This document shows, one piece after another, positions 52,601 to 63,110 of a stretch of 64,000 bases of DNA. The DNA is taken from positions 88,501-152,500 of the forward strand of contig CAJNDS010002764.1 in NCBI GenBank assembly GCA_905221605.1. The letters run 5' to 3'. A program made the position numbers and the translations under genes. The notes beneath the pieces were generated by a model. That model was given only the letters and a program-made list of their open reading frames with translations, made no database searches and was not told the DNA's origin. Each line of letters starts with the position of its first letter. The stretch's first letter is position 1. This DNA comes from Symbiodinium natans (lineage: Eukaryota > Sar > Dinophyceae > Suessiales > Symbiodiniaceae).

Positions 52601-53490
52601 CTTTAAAAAAGGGGGACCCCAGGATTTGCCAGTGCCCGCAATGAAAAATGCGCACTCCTCCATTTCAGCCTCTTATACAGATGAATGAGTAGTTCTTGCC
52701 CGCTAAATATATGACCTTGCCCGCTAAATACATGGCCCGGTCAAGGTCATATTAGTCATATATTTCCCCCAGCAACCCCCCATTCTCGGCCCGAAAAGGG
52801 GGACTTGCTTTTGGGTCATTTGAATAGCTCTAGGATTTCGGGCTCAAGGACAAATTATCTTAATGGTAGGGGATTCTCTGGGTGGGTGGGTACTTTTCGG
52901 GCTCTTGAAAAGCTGCTAGCCTAGTGAATGCTTGAACTTTGAGACCCTTCTGAAGGGCTGAGGGCCCCCAACTCTGAGAGCCCTAAGCGCCAGGAACCCT
53001 GAGCCCTAGCCCAAGACCCTGTAAACCCCCAAAACTTTCAAAACCCGAAAAACCCTAAACCCTAAAACCCTATAGGCCTTGCAAGCCCGAAACCCAGAGG
53101 AAGCTGGCACGGTCTAGGGTTTAGAGTTTTGGGTTTCGGCTCAAGGTCTGGGGTGTGCTGTGGGGCTCAGAGTTTTACGGTTTATTGTTTCGGGTTTGGG
53201 GAAGTTCCAGGGTTTAGGGTTTAGGTCGTTAGGGCTTTGGGACTAGGAGTTTAGGGTTTGGGCCTTTAGGATTTTGCACTTAGGGGGTTTTCGGTCCTTC
53301 TTCGGGTTTGTGTCTTTAGTGTTTTATGAGTTCGGTTTGTCACGGTGTGTGTTTGACGGTTTCAGCATTTACCGGGTTTAAAGTTTTCTGTTTACGGTGA
53401 AGGGTTTGGTGTAGGGTTGAGGGTTTATGTGCTTAGGGCTTGGGAAGATAGGCGTGTTAGGGTTCTTGAGAGTTAGGGGCTGTCGTTGTT
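49622..53490. other. Host sequence with degenerate CCCTAAA tracts, no gene recognised
   Basis: 50,400-50,900 and 52,080-53,110 are rich in degenerate CCCTAAA or its complement. Dispersed repeat copy 2 lies at 51,240. A short GC-rich island at 52,307-52,372 is open in one frame but has no recognisable motif. Confidence 0.4.
51240..51444 (+). repeat. Dispersed repeat, copy 2
   Basis: Same orientation as 45,916-46,150, with one ~30-bp internal deletion relative to it. No coding content is recognisable. No target-site duplication was identified. Confidence 0.85.
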
Positions 53491-53494
53491 TTAG

Positions 53495-53591
53495 GGTACC
53501 CTGAGCCCCAATAAGGAAGCCGCCGCGTGTGGCAAGCTTGGGGGTCCTGAATGCAGCGAACCACGTCCGAAGGTTTCAGCACCGTTTGGGG
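53495..53591 (+). CDS. Candidate short exon in telomere-repeat context
   Basis: An open plus-strand frame (TLSPNKEAAACGKLGGPECS, then EPRPKVSAPFG) preceded by a possible acceptor (tttag, ending 53,494) and followed by GTTTAGGG at 53,592. The island is GC-rich, the flanks are TTTAGGG-like. No domain is recognised. Confidence 0.3.
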
Positions 53592-54079
53592 GTTTAGGGC
53601 GTAGTTCTTAGGGTTTAGGGTTTGACTCGAGTTAAAGGTCCTGTTTACATGGCACCCAATTTGAACGCGCTAGTATCGGAGGGGGTACCTTGGGGCGGAG
53701 AGTGTACTTAATCTCTTCCCACCCAAAAAATGCCCCCCCCCCCCGGGCACAAACAACATTCACAAAATCTAGGGGGTAGCCTTTAAGTTCTCCACCCTAA
53801 GCCCGAAGCCCTAACCAACCCCAAACCCTAGATCGTCTACCCTCAACCGTAAACCCTAAACCCTAAACCTTGAACCTTTCGCTGCTGCCTGCGCCCCCCT
53901 CGCCCCCCGCCCCCCGCTTCCCCTGCCCTCCCTTGCTGCGCCCCCCCCCCCCCCCTCCCCGCCCTCCCACGCCTCCCTCCTCATAAAGGGTGTTTAACTG
54001 CTCCAATGCACGCCAATGCCCCCGGCCCCCTCAGCCCTAAACCACAAACCTAAAACCCGAAACTCAATCCACGCTGCAG

Positions 54080-54179
54080 GATCCAATGGAAGATGTTGCG
54101 GAGCCAGTGGAGGCGGGCTGTTTTGGAGGTTGAGCTTTCTTTGGAGGTCCTTGAAGATCCTGCGTCCGCAAGCGCTGAG
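54080..54179 (+). CDS. Candidate short exon flanked by CCCTAAA and TTTAGGG
   Basis: Acceptor-like GCTGCAG ends at 54,079. The frame QWKMLRSQWRRAVLEVELSL, then EVLEDPASASAE, is open and the donor is G|GTTTAGGG at 54,180. A CCCTAAA-type tract precedes (54,032-54,065). The composition looks like helical protein sequence. No domain is recognised. Confidence 0.35.
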
Positions 54180-54209
54180 GTTTAGGGTGTAGGGACTGTA
54201 GGGTTCCCT

Positions 54210-54569
54210 TCAGGACTTGGTGCTTCGGGGCTTCTTGGGAAGCTCTTCACCTTTCCTTTGGTTCTGTTGAAACCTGTTCTCCGCCACCCCGAGCTTTCCT
54301 CTACAGAGCCCTTGAAATGACTGAAAAGTCCCCCCGGGCGCGTGCATCATGAGCGGCAGCGGCTGCGGCGTGCTCCAAAGTTGCAAGTTTTGGGTTGGTC
54401 TTTCCTTGGCTTGATCCCCCTCCCGGCCTCGCACCCCCCTGAGAAGCATCGTCCACAGGCGCGATATTCGCCCCAGCACCGATCCGCCAAAGTTTGCTGG
54501 GTCCGGGATTTTTAACACGGGGAGATTGAAGGCTGCCAATTCCCACCTTGGTTCCTGGAGGCCCCCCAT
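54210..54569 (-). other. Open minus-strand region of unclear status
   Basis: Two overlapping minus-strand frames; one reads KTNPKLATLEHAAAAAAHDA, which looks protein-like. No domain or clear splice sites were found. It might be an exon of a gene on the minus strand or a chance ORF. Confidence 0.2.
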
Positions 54570-55687
54570 GCGAGTGTCATGAGCATCAGCGAGGGTCCCG
54601 AAGGCCGTTGATGGTGCTCACTTTTGGGTTTCAAACTTGCAAGTTCCACGCGAAAAGCTAGTACGGAATTTGTACAGGCTCTCAAGCTCGTTGAGGCTCC
54701 GGGGCCCTCCCCCGGGCCCTTGGCACGGCTCCCTGATGCTCAAGATGTGTTAGGGCTTCAATACCTCCCTGCCAACCTTGAATTGTACGGCTCGGGCAAA
54801 CGGTCTGCCAGGTGGTGTTAAGACGTAGCTGCGATGATGCATCCGGGGTTTGTTGATTGCGGTCATACTTGCACCAGGCTTCCGGAACACCTCCTGCGAA
54901 AACAAGCTGAAAAGGTTCGAAGGTTTTGGCTACCAGTCTATCGATCCAAGCGACATAACACGCCGTAAAGATGTTGAAGGGTCCTTTCGTGGGCAGTGAC
55001 CGTAGTGTCTTTGGGGCACGTCCAAGGCTGGAATCTCTCGGGGGGCCACCAGCAGAAGATAGCAGAGCACCAAGACACCGCGACCAATGCTTTAGGGAGT
55101 GTTTTCGTCCAAGCGGAGGGCCCTGCGGGGCCCTAGAAACCCACAGCAAAGCGCGGTCCGTTATGGTCGCAACCTCAAAACGAAAGTTGTTTTTTTCGCA
55201 AACGCTTGGCATGCTTAGGGTTTAGGGTGAAAAAATGTTTGCAAAGAAGAGAGTTCTTTGAACCTATGCATGCCCCTCAACATGGGAGGACCGGTTTGTG
55301 CAAGCACTCCTGAATCTCGAAGACGACAGTTTGCGCACAAGCACGTGGAATGACTCAACCTCAAAAAGTGCTTCTCACATTGGTGTGCCCGTACTCTCAG
55401 CAACGACAGTCGTTTGATCAACGCTTGGCATGCCTCTCTCTGCCGTTGCTTTGTTTCGAAACCCCCAGCTGTTGAGGAATCCCCGCCACCGAAGTGGCAG
55501 GCAAGGAATGTCAGAGTTGTCCAGGGCTTCGGGCTTAGGGCAAAATGGTTCTTTCGACCTCACAAGCCTTTGCTGCAAAACATGCCCTATACCCTTAACC
55601 CCAAGCCACCCTCCAACAGTAAAGCTTTTTAAAACCCAAATAGAAACCCAAACCTGCCGTAGCACGCAACACCTAAAGCCTAAACTT

Positions 55688-55794
55688 ACCCTAAACCCTA
55701 AACCCTAAACCCTAAACCCTAAACCCTAAACCCTAAACCCTAAACCCTAAACCCTAAACCCTAAACCCTAAACCCTAAACCCTAAACCCTAAAC
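55688..55794 (-). repeat. Perfect CCCTAAA array
   Basis: About fifteen perfect heptamers in a row. Confidence 0.97.
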
Positions 55795-55804
55795 GTGTCC
55801 TGAG

Positions 55805-55884
55805 CCCAGCACCTTACTCGCCAGTAGCCAGCAACCAAGGCCCCTTAAGCCCCATCCGCAGCTCCTGGGGCCGAATTCATTCGG
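55805..55884 (+). CDS. Candidate short exon between CCCTAAA and TTTAGGG arrays
   Basis: The 90 bp between the two telomere-type arrays are fully open in one plus frame (PAPYSPVASNQGPLSPIRSS, then WGRIHS). An acceptor AG ends at 55,804 and the downstream boundary is G|GTTTAGGG at 55,885. No domain is recognised; the Pro/Ser-rich composition suggests a linker. Confidence 0.35.
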
Positions 55885-56042
55885 GTTTAGGGTTTAGGGT
55901 TTAGGGTTTAGGGTTTTAGGTTTAAGGTTTAGGGTTTAGGGTTTAGGGTTTACGGTTTAGGGTTTACGGTTTAGGGGTTTAGGGTTGAGGGTTGTTGGGT
56001 TTAGGGTTTAGGGTTGTTGGGTTTAGGGTTTAGGGTTCAGGG
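55885..56042 (+). repeat. TTTAGGG array, nearly perfect
   Basis: About twenty units with a few variants (TTTACGG, TTGTTGGG), in the orientation opposite to the CCCTAAA array 90 bp upstream. Confidence 0.95.
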
Positions 56043-56689
56043 TTGACACCATTGCTTCTGTTAAAGCCGTGTTGTTGCTTTAAATGTCTTTTGCGGGTTT
56101 AGGGCTCCGGGGCCATTGAGGGCCTGCAGAATCAAGCTGAAATGTCCTGGTGCTCGGGTCCGTACACTCTGGAGGAGCTGCAAGCGCGCTGGCTCGACAA
56201 GACGTCAGGCGTAGGGTCCTGAGGGGCTCGGGAGGGCCACTGATACCTGCCTAAAGATCCGCTAGCGCCGTAGAACAAAGCTTGAGACCTTTAAGCTGAG
56301 TCCTAAACACACAAAAATCCTAAACCTCAAACGTCCTATACCGTAAGCCTCCAAGAAACCTAAGCCCTGAACCTCCACAATCCCAGAGCCCTGCAACTCA
56401 AAACAAATCGGGTTTAGGGTTTAGGTTCTAGGGTTTAGGGTTGAGGGTTGAGGGTTTAGGGTTTAGGGTTGAGGGTTTAGGGCGGATTGAAGTTGTTGAA
56501 ACTTACTTGTGGTTTAAGAGTGAGGGTTTGTTGACTACTTGGAGTTTTATGAATAACTCGAGCTGGTGCTACAAGTTGGGCGGGCAACTGTAGCGTAGCG
56601 GTCATAACAGAATCCCGTGACATGCCCTCAACTCTGAACCCTGAACCCTAAACCCTAAGCCCTAAGCCCTTAAACCCGAAACCCTAAAA

Positions 56690-56950
56690 TCCCACCCACG
56701 CTCTCCCAAAGCTCAAGCCGAGGCGTGGAAACGCCACTTCGCCAAAAGAAAGGCCCTGAAGAAGGTCGAGGCCACGTCGACAGCAACAGCAACAGCGACA
56801 GCGACAGCGACAGCGACAGCAACAGCAACAGCAACAGCAACTATAAAAAGAAGAAGAACAAGACGAAGAAGAAGAAGAAAAAGCAGAAGAAGAAGAAGAA
56901 GCAGAAGAAGAAGAAGAAGAAGAAGAAGAAGAAGAAGCAGAAGCAGAAGT
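56690..56950 (+). repeat. CAGCAACAG/GACAG and AAG microsatellites beside a possible short exon
   Basis: 56,776-56,842 is CAGCAA/CGACAG repeats; 56,845-56,950 is AAG repeats. Just before them an open frame reads AEAWKRHFAKRKALKKVEA after a possible acceptor (caaag at 56,711). It may be an exon ending at 56,765 with a GT donor. Confidence 0.6.
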
Positions 56951-57726
56951 AGCAACACAGGCCGTCGAGAGGGTCGCCACGTGCGAGGAAGATGCTTGCA
57001 TCTTTTAGAAAGTTTTCAGGGTTTGCGTTCAGTTTTTAGGGTTTAGGTCGGGTTACTCAAATTCTGCATCAAGCTTAGCCCTGGCCAAGGTGCCATCCAG
57101 CAGCTCCACAAGACCCGGATTAACTTGGTTGGACTCGGTCAAGAAATGGGACGAGGCGGGGCGCAAAATGTTGTTCCTTCCCCCGTTTCCAGGAAGGAGC
57201 TATCTCGTCTACATGCAAGCGTGGGCATCTCTTGTTAGTGTGTCGGGGCTCATTTTAGGGGTATCATGACTGCGCCGTGCCTTGCCTGCGTCGCCACTAG
57301 GCAGGGGATTCTTGGCGGGAGCAAAATCGTAGGATCTTTATGTGGTAAGTAACATACAAGTGAACAAAATGTTGTAGGATCTTTTCGTGGGTGCCAAAAA
57401 CCAGGGAACGCTGAAGGAAAACGCGAACCCACGTAAGGATCCCACTAACAATAAACCTCAGGATTCCGCAGCTGGTTTCCGCGCCTCTGGTGCCCCAAGA
57501 TATGACCGCTTCAGACTCTCTAGACTGAAGCTCCCTTTCCTACAGCAGTAGGAAAGCACCCATTCCAGCTAATTGATAATGTTGCGGCAAATGTGCTTGC
57601 AGAGATTGTCCTGGATACCCGCAAGATCTTTTTGCAAAAATATCTTTGCCTGTCCAATTTCTTCCCTGGGCTGAGGTCAAGCGGCCGAGGGAGGACTAAT
57701 GGCGGAGTCCATCCAGGGGCGTGAGC

Positions 57727-57837
57727 CTGAACTTTCGCGACCAATGGGGCCAAACAGCCATCCGCTATGCCATCAGCTCCGGCCACGCCGAGGCCGTGCG
57801 TTTGCTGGCTGGGTTGGGAGAGACGATGCGCCGGCGA
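57727..57837 (+). CDS. Ankyrin-repeat exon (single repeat)
   Basis: The plus frame LNFRDQWGQTAIRYAISSGH, then AEAVRLLAGLGE, matches one ankyrin repeat: 'D-x-x-G-x-TA-x-x-x-A-x-x-x-G-H-x-x-x-V-x-x-L-x-x-x-G'. The frame closes at a TGA at 57,838, so the repeat is either an exon with a donor just before or a decayed copy. The ~200 bp downstream remain open in another frame (FENVDEVFETIQQGHLVQTG), also protein-like, and may be the next exon. Confidence 0.45.
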
Positions 57838-58468
57838 TGACAGTGACAAGGAGGTGTGCCCTTACGGCCAGAAAAGGAGACCATGGGTCCTTTGGATGTT
57901 CGAGAACGTCGATGAGGTGTTCGAGACTATCCAGCAAGGTCACTTGGTCCAGACTGGGCCCGCCTTCCAGTTAGGTTCCCTTATAAGCCCTTTGAAACAA
58001 AGAGCAGGATACTGTCAAATTCCTAAGCTTTCTGTGGGGTCTAAGCCAAGTGGAAATCATCTGGGAGAGCGAGTCGTACTTCGTTTGCGTTCCTCCTGCA
58101 AGCGCAGCCAGAACAATGAGGCGCTCTGAATCGTGGCTCCAGGAAAACCTAGGCAGGCCCTTGTGATATTCAAATTTTTCTACACTGGGTGAAAGAGCAC
58201 TGTGTTCGACATTTTTTCAGAGGATGTCTAGGGCCAATCTCGGGAAAGGGAGTTTTGGGATCTGGGGGCATGCGGTGCAGGGTTTGCAGTTGCGCTGCTA
58301 CTTCAGGATTCATGCTCCACGTGCTTGCTTCATGATGCCTACACCCTCACCCTGAACCTACACCCTCGACCAGAAAAGGAGCCGCCAGCCACCCATTCTT
58401 GCTGTAAGGAGAAAGAGCTTGTGTTTGACCGCTGCGAGCTCTTCATCAAAGCGCCGTGCTAGCCAGCG

Positions 58469-58888
58469 ATGTCGCCACATGACTGGTGCGAACAAGTTGG
58501 CGTTGGGGAATTTGACAATGATGCGTACTATCGAGTCATCGAGAAGAAGATTATTGGCCAACGCAACCAATTCACACTCGCAGCCGTGGAGAAGGGGACA
58601 GGTAATCTTGCTGGCTACGTCCACTGCGTGAGAGAAGAAGAGAGTCCCACGCTCCTGACCATTGGTTGCGTGAAGGTGGATTGGGAGCATCAGGGACGAG
58701 GGCTCGGCAAACTGCTCATCGCCGCAGGCGAGGCTTCAGCCGCAGAGCGCGGCTGGACGTTCGCCGACACGTCCTTGACGGTCCTCAAGAGGAACTGCAG
58801 GGCGCGGCGCTGCTATTGCAGCCGCGGCTTCGAAGAGGTGCCCAGCCATGGCGCTTGGCCCAACATGCAAAGTCGCAGGCTGCAGTAA
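58469..58888 (+). CDS. GNAT-family N-acetyltransferase
   Basis: A 139-residue frame with the GNAT core. Strand 4 plus motif A is CVKVDWEHQGRGLGKLLI (residues 67-84), including the pyrophosphate-binding Q-x-x-G-x-G loop (Q75, G76, G78, G80). Helix 3 is AAGEASAAERGW. Motif B is represented by TSLTVLKRNCRARRCYCSRG, then FEEVP. It should transfer acetyl from acetyl-CoA to an amine. An in-frame TAG lies a few bases upstream of the ATG. Length is slightly short for a complete GNAT, so an upstream exon may be missing. The end at 58,888 is a stop. It lies between telomere-like tracts and is the best-preserved host gene at this end. Confidence 0.65.
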   Translation: MSPHDWCEQVGVGEFDNDAYYRVIEKKIIGQRNQFTLAAVEKGTGNLAGYVHCVREEESPTLLTIGCVKVDWEHQGRGLGKLLIAAGEASAAERGWTFADTSLTVLKRNCRARRCYCSRGFEEVPSHGAWPNMQSRRLQ

Positions 58889-59597
58889 AAAAGGTGAGAC
58901 AGATGGACGCGCATGCCCGCATATCTCCATAAACCCGCCGCCAGCCATGTACATCTGTTAACCCCCGACAATTGCGTGCCTCTTGAAGCGGCATCATCTC
59001 CCTAGCCCGCAACACCAGACCTCGGACCTGGCCAAAACCAGCTGGCGACAACGAGCCCTTGAACCCCAAAGCCCTACCGCAACCACAACAACCACGACCA
59101 CGACAACGTCGTCTAGTCTCTGGTTTGAGGAGTTTGGGTTTGGGGTCTAGGAGCCTAGGGTTTTGGTCAAACCCCGAAACCCCCGCTACCCCTGACACCT
59201 GCATGGTTGGGCTTTGATAGCCTGAGGTCACACGAGCCCCTTTGGAAGAAATGGCGCCCGTGGGTTCTGCGGCTCAAAAGTTTAGCGCTATCAAGGCCAA
59301 GAGACACCACGCCCCTAAACCCCTAAGCCTACAAAACCCCAAACCCTGAACTCTAAGCCGTTCCGAGGGAGATCATGAGCTGAGATTGTTTTATTTCAGA
59401 GCGTCTTAGTCCGGCACTCGAGCCCAAAGACTTACAAGGCTTCGGGATGTATCTTTGGGATTTAAGGGGCCCCAAACCCAAGCCCCAAGCCCCCAAGCCC
59501 CGAAACCCCCAAGCCCTAAGCCCTAAACCCTAAACCCCAAATTAAACCTTAAACCTTAAGCCCTAACCCTTATGAACCCTTCAGCCCTTCCCCAAAG

Positions 59598-59668
59598 TGG
59601 CAGCGTTTCTGCTCCGGGAAGCCATGGAAGTGGAGGACGATGAGCAGTCGGAGCCCGTCGTGTTCGAA
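59598..59668 (+). CDS. Candidate short acidic exon
   Basis: After acceptor-like CCCCAAAG (to 59,597) the frame AAFLLREAMEVEDDEQSEPV, then VFE, is open, with a possible donor GTGAAT at 59,669. CCCTAAA-type sequence precedes for more than 100 bp; TTTAGGG-type follows from 59,690. The acidic, helical composition looks like real protein. No family is recognised. Confidence 0.45.
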
Positions 59669-59689
59669 GTGAATGTGGGGGGAGGGGTT

Positions 59690-59955
59690 TTGGGGGTTTG
59701 AGGGGTTGAGGGGTTTAGGGTTTCGGGTTGAGGGGTTTAGGGGGTTTGGGGGTTGAGGGGTTTCGGGGTTTAGGGTTTAGGGGGTTTTGGGGTTGAGGGT
59801 TTCGGGTTTAGGGTTTAGGGGTTTAGGGGTTTAGGGGTTTAGGGGTTTAGGGGTTTAGGGGTTTAGGGGTTTAGGGGTTTAGGGGTTTAGGGGTTTAGGG
59901 GTTTAGGGGTTTAGGGGTCTAGGGGTCTAGGGGTCTAGGGTTTAGGGTTTAGCGC
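59690..59955 (+). repeat. TTTAGGGG-type array
   Basis: First degenerate TTTAGGG/TTGAGGGG, then about seventeen units of the octamer GGGGTTTA (59,817-59,925). The octamer variant is unusual among the heptamer arrays in this window. Confidence 0.9.
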
Positions 59956-60049
59956 TTGGGGTTTAGGATTTCAGGGGAATGGGGATGTTTGGGGGATGTG
60001 GGGCTCAGAGACCAGGGATAGTTGCCCACAAGCCCTGAAGCCTTGCCCC

Positions 60050-60610
60050 ATACCCTAAAACCCCTAGGTTGGCCGTGTGGAAGTGGTGCGAAAAAACACC
60101 TGAGACTGTAAAACCTGCAAAGCTTCGCCCCCTGAAAGGCTAAGCTCCAAACCCCTTTACCTTACGACCGTCCCCCACCCTAAGCGATAAAACCCTAAGC
60201 CCAACGAGGCAAAACCTCAAAAACTCCAAAATGCTGAAACGCCTACGGAAACAAAACCCCTAAACGCCTTAAGCTGCAAAAAAACCTTGCAACCCAAGCC
60301 CAACATTCCTGAAGCCCTAAACCCTAAAGCTAAGCGCTAACCCAAAACCAAAATCCCTCAAACCATCATTCCTAAACCCTAATTAAACTCTAACCCAAAC
60401 CAAAATCCTTGAAACCCTAAACCCTAGACTCTCAACCTCAAACTTGAAACGCCAAACCCTTAACCCTAAGCCGTAAACCCTACAAGCCAAAACCGCAATC
60501 CTGAAACCACAAACCCCAAACCAAAACACCCCAAAACCCTAAGCCCTAAACCCTAAACCCTAAATCCTAAACCCTAAACCCGAAACCCTAAACCCTAAAC
60601 CCCAACCCTA
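60050..60610 (-). repeat. Long degenerate CCCTAAA-type spacer
   Basis: More than 500 bp of degenerate CCCTAAA, becoming most regular at 60,538-60,610. Complementary in character to the TTTAGGGG array 100 bp upstream; together they could fold as one large hairpin. Confidence 0.8.
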
Positions 60611-60638
60611 AACCCCCTCAAACAAGCCCCCCTGAGAG

Positions 60639-60742
60639 GTGGACGCGGAGCCGCCCTGCGCCCGTCCCTCCAAGGCCTCCAAGGCCTCGAAGGCCTCCAG
60701 GGCCTCGAGGGCCTCCGGCGGCACCTCGGGAGGTGCCCAAGG
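60639..60742 (+). CDS. Candidate exon with 9-bp GGCCTCNAA repeats
   Basis: Between CCCTAAA (left) and GTTTAGGG (right, from 60,743) lies a GC-rich island open in all three plus frames, with six repeats of GGCCTC(C/G)(A/G)(A/G). One frame reads ARPSKASKASKASRASRAS, another LQGLQGLEGLQGLEGL. The reading frame cannot be chosen from sequence alone. Confidence 0.3.
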
Positions 60743-60912
60743 GTTTAGGGTTTGGGGTTTAGGGTTTGGGGTTTGGGGTTTGGGGTTTAGGGTTTAGGGT
60801 GTGGGGTTTAGGGTTTAGGGTTTAGGGTTTGGGGCTTGGGGTTTAGGGTTTGGGGCTTAGGGTTTGGGGTTTAGGGTTTAGGGTTTGGGGTGTGGGGTTT
60901 AGGGTTTAGGTT
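60743..60912 (+). repeat. TTTAGGG/TTTGGGG mixed array
   Basis: About 24 heptamers alternating TTTAGGG and TTTGGGG. It starts exactly at the donor-like boundary of the preceding island. Confidence 0.95.
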
Positions 60913-61406
60913 TCGGGCCTCAAAAGAATGGGGGCTAAAAGGGGGGTTTAAGGCTTTAGGGTTTCTTAGGGCTTTGGAGTTGAGGGTTTTTGCGTCTTAG
61001 GGGTTTGTTGTCGGGTTCAGATCTCTTTTTGGTGTGTTGAGGGTTTCAGCGTTTTTTGGGATATAGAGCTTCAGGGTTTGGGTTTAGAGATGTTTAGAGG
61101 CTTAGAGGGATGAGGGTTTTTTTGGTTTTGATGTGGTTGGGGGGGCCCTGAACCCTAACCCTGCGCACGAAGCCATGCAGGTCACACAGTCACCCGGCTC
61201 ACCAGGAGGTCGATGCTGAGCACCACCACTCGCCGTGAAGTCTCTGGGTACAGGATGCGTTTTTTCGTTCAAGGGGGGTGGGGGGGCGCCCGATTTAAGG
61301 ATTCATGATTCAAGGTTTAGGCTTACATCCCTTTTGATTCTTCTCACCATTCTTTTGTGAACATGCAAGCTTGTGAGAACGTGTTCTTGTTTCAAACATG
61401 CTCCAG

Positions 61407-61548
61407 GACGCTGACGTTGGCCAACTCTGCGTATGAGAACGCCTTTCTGATGCAGCTGATCACCAAGCGCGTGATCGGAAACGCAGCTCGCCGCTTCATG
61501 GTCGGCTGTGCTGTACTTGTTGGAGCTTCATATGAGCTCTTGGGCCAC
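61407..61548 (+). CDS. Candidate exon, helical
   Basis: A pyrimidine-rich stretch and acceptor CTCCAG (to 61,406) precede an open frame with ANSAYENAFLMQLITKRVIG, then NAARRFMVGCAVLVG, partly hydrophobic. The 3' border is uncertain. A CCCTAAA array begins at 61,558. Confidence 0.35.
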
Positions 61549-61557
61549 ATGCATATA

Positions 61558-61722
61558 TACCCTAAACCCTAAGCCCTAAACCCTCAACCCTCAACCCTCA
61601 ACCCTAAACCCTATAAACCCTAAACCCTATAAGCCCTATAAACCCTATTCCAACCCTAAACCCTAAACCCTAAACCCTAAACCCTAAACCCTAAACCTTA
61701 AACCCTAATCCCTAAACCCTAA
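61558..61722 (-). repeat. CCCTAAA array
   Basis: About twenty units, including CCCTATAA variants, ending 12 bp before the acceptor of the next candidate exon. Confidence 0.95.
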
Positions 61723-61733
61723 GACATGCAAAG

Positions 61734-61846
61734 ATCATGACAGAGCAGAACGCGCCCTTTTGGCAGGGGATGCTGCTGCTCCTGGTGAACTACTTTGTTC
61801 AAAGCGCGGTTGTGTACCTGCTGTGGCGCGCCCTGGCCTCCACAGG
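61734..61846 (+). CDS. Candidate exon encoding a transmembrane segment
   Basis: After acceptor-like GCAAAG (to 61,733) the frame reads NAPFWQGMLLLLVNYFVQSA, then VVYLLWRALAST, with one strong hydrophobic helix and aromatic residues at its borders. A possible GC donor lies at 61,847. It suggests that the gene at this end encodes a membrane protein. Confidence 0.45.
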
Positions 61847-62853
61847 GCTCGGATCTCTTATAAGGGCTTCGGGGGAGGGGGTCGGCGTGGAAACGGATCG
61901 AATCCTGCAAGGGGCTACGTAGGGACATATAGGGAACCCAAATTCCCAATTTCACTTTCACAACGGAAGCAAAGAACTGCGAGACCGTAAGTTTGACACT
62001 GTCATGCTCCGTGCATTACCTGAACATGCGTTTTGGGACAGAGTCTAGAAGTAGCCGGACGAGCCACGCTTCCAAACGAAGCCTTACGTAAACCCATAAA
62101 CCTGAAGCCTTAATAAGCTTCAGGTCTGAGGCCTAGCGCCAAGCCTAAGCTTGGACATCGCCGCGTGCATGTTCGCCCAAAAGCCGTTCACCACCAACCC
62201 TATAAACCCTAAACTAAACCCTAAACTAAACAAACTAAACCCTAAACTAAACCCTAAGCCCCAAAACCGCACAGATCTTTGAACCCCAAGTTCTCAGACG
62301 CGCCGCAGAGGTCCCCCGTTTAAATCCAAGGACAAACCCTTGGTTATCATGGCGAGCGCATGGCGCAGCTGTTTGGCGTCCCCGGCACCCCGGCTGAGCA
62401 ACGCCCCAACAGACCCCTGAAAGCACAAACCCCACAAATTTGTCATAGTGAGGTGACATTTTAGCTTTTAAGGGCACTTAAACACAATAAGGAATAGAAA
62501 TAGGATTTTTCGGATTATCCCAACAAGACAACGGCTTCAGAATTTGATTTGGTGTGTCCCTCTTGAGGTGCAGTTGATGAGCCGGGCGTTTGTTGGTCGC
62601 ATCACAACACGAGCCTCGTTTCCTGCACACCTGACGAGGCGTGCGATCCTCAAAGAAGGGTAAGGGTTTAGTAGTTAAGAGTCTTCAGAATTGGCGTTCG
62701 GGGATTCTTTTCGGGGGTTTTCGGGTTCAGGGAGGGGGTTGTGCTCAGGTTTGCTGCAGTGGCACAGCAGTAGCAACCCCTAAACACTGCTTAAGTCCCC
62801 TTAAACCCTTAAACCCTAAACCCTGAGCCCTAGCGCACCGGAAGGTGATCTTA

Positions 62854-62955
62854 AGCACTGGCTTCAGTTCCTTGGATCTGGATGGCGATGGGAGGTGGAC
62901 CTACACCGAGGCGGCCGAGCTGAGCGGCAGCTACTCCCAGGACACGGGGCGCCAG
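62854..62955 (+). CDS. EF-hand exon
   Basis: The frame contains a canonical EF-hand calcium-binding loop, DLDGDGRWTYTE (62,875-62,910): D1, D3, D5, G6 and E12 are all present, with W in position 8, where a smaller aliphatic residue is usual. Flanking residues (FSSL before, AAELSGSYSQ after) fit the entering and exiting helices. The exon is preceded by a CCCTAAA-type tract (62,790-62,830) and followed by a G-run and a TTTAGGG array. Its frame ends at a TGA (62,971), so a donor must lie before it, possibly the GC after CGCCAG (62,955). It points to a calcium-regulated protein. Confidence 0.6.
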
Positions 62956-62977
62956 GCCCGAGCGCTTGGATGAGTTT

Positions 62978-63110
62978 GGGGGGGGGGGGGGGGGGGGGGT
63001 TAGGATGTCTCGGGTTCAGGGTTCAGGGTTCAGGGTTTAGGGTTTAGGGTTTAGGGTTTAGGGTTTAGGGTTTAAGGTTTAGGGCTTGGGGTTTCGGGTT
63101 TAGGGCTTAG
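62978..63110 (+). repeat. Poly-G run followed by TTTAGGG array
   Basis: About 22 consecutive G (62,978-62,999), then TTCAGGG and TTTAGGG units to about 63,110. Degenerate TTTAGGG-type sequence continues to 63,450. Confidence 0.9.

Noticed and set aside
53120-53140. Second spliced-leader-like word (TTTCGGCTCAAG)
   Set aside because: Only 11 of 12 bases match, and it sits in TTTAGGG-like sequence where such words arise easily.
56725-56952. Ser/Asn/Lys-rich ORF and its Leu-rich antisense
   Set aside because: Translation of CAG/GAC and AAG microsatellites; only the short stretch before 56,765 might be an exon.
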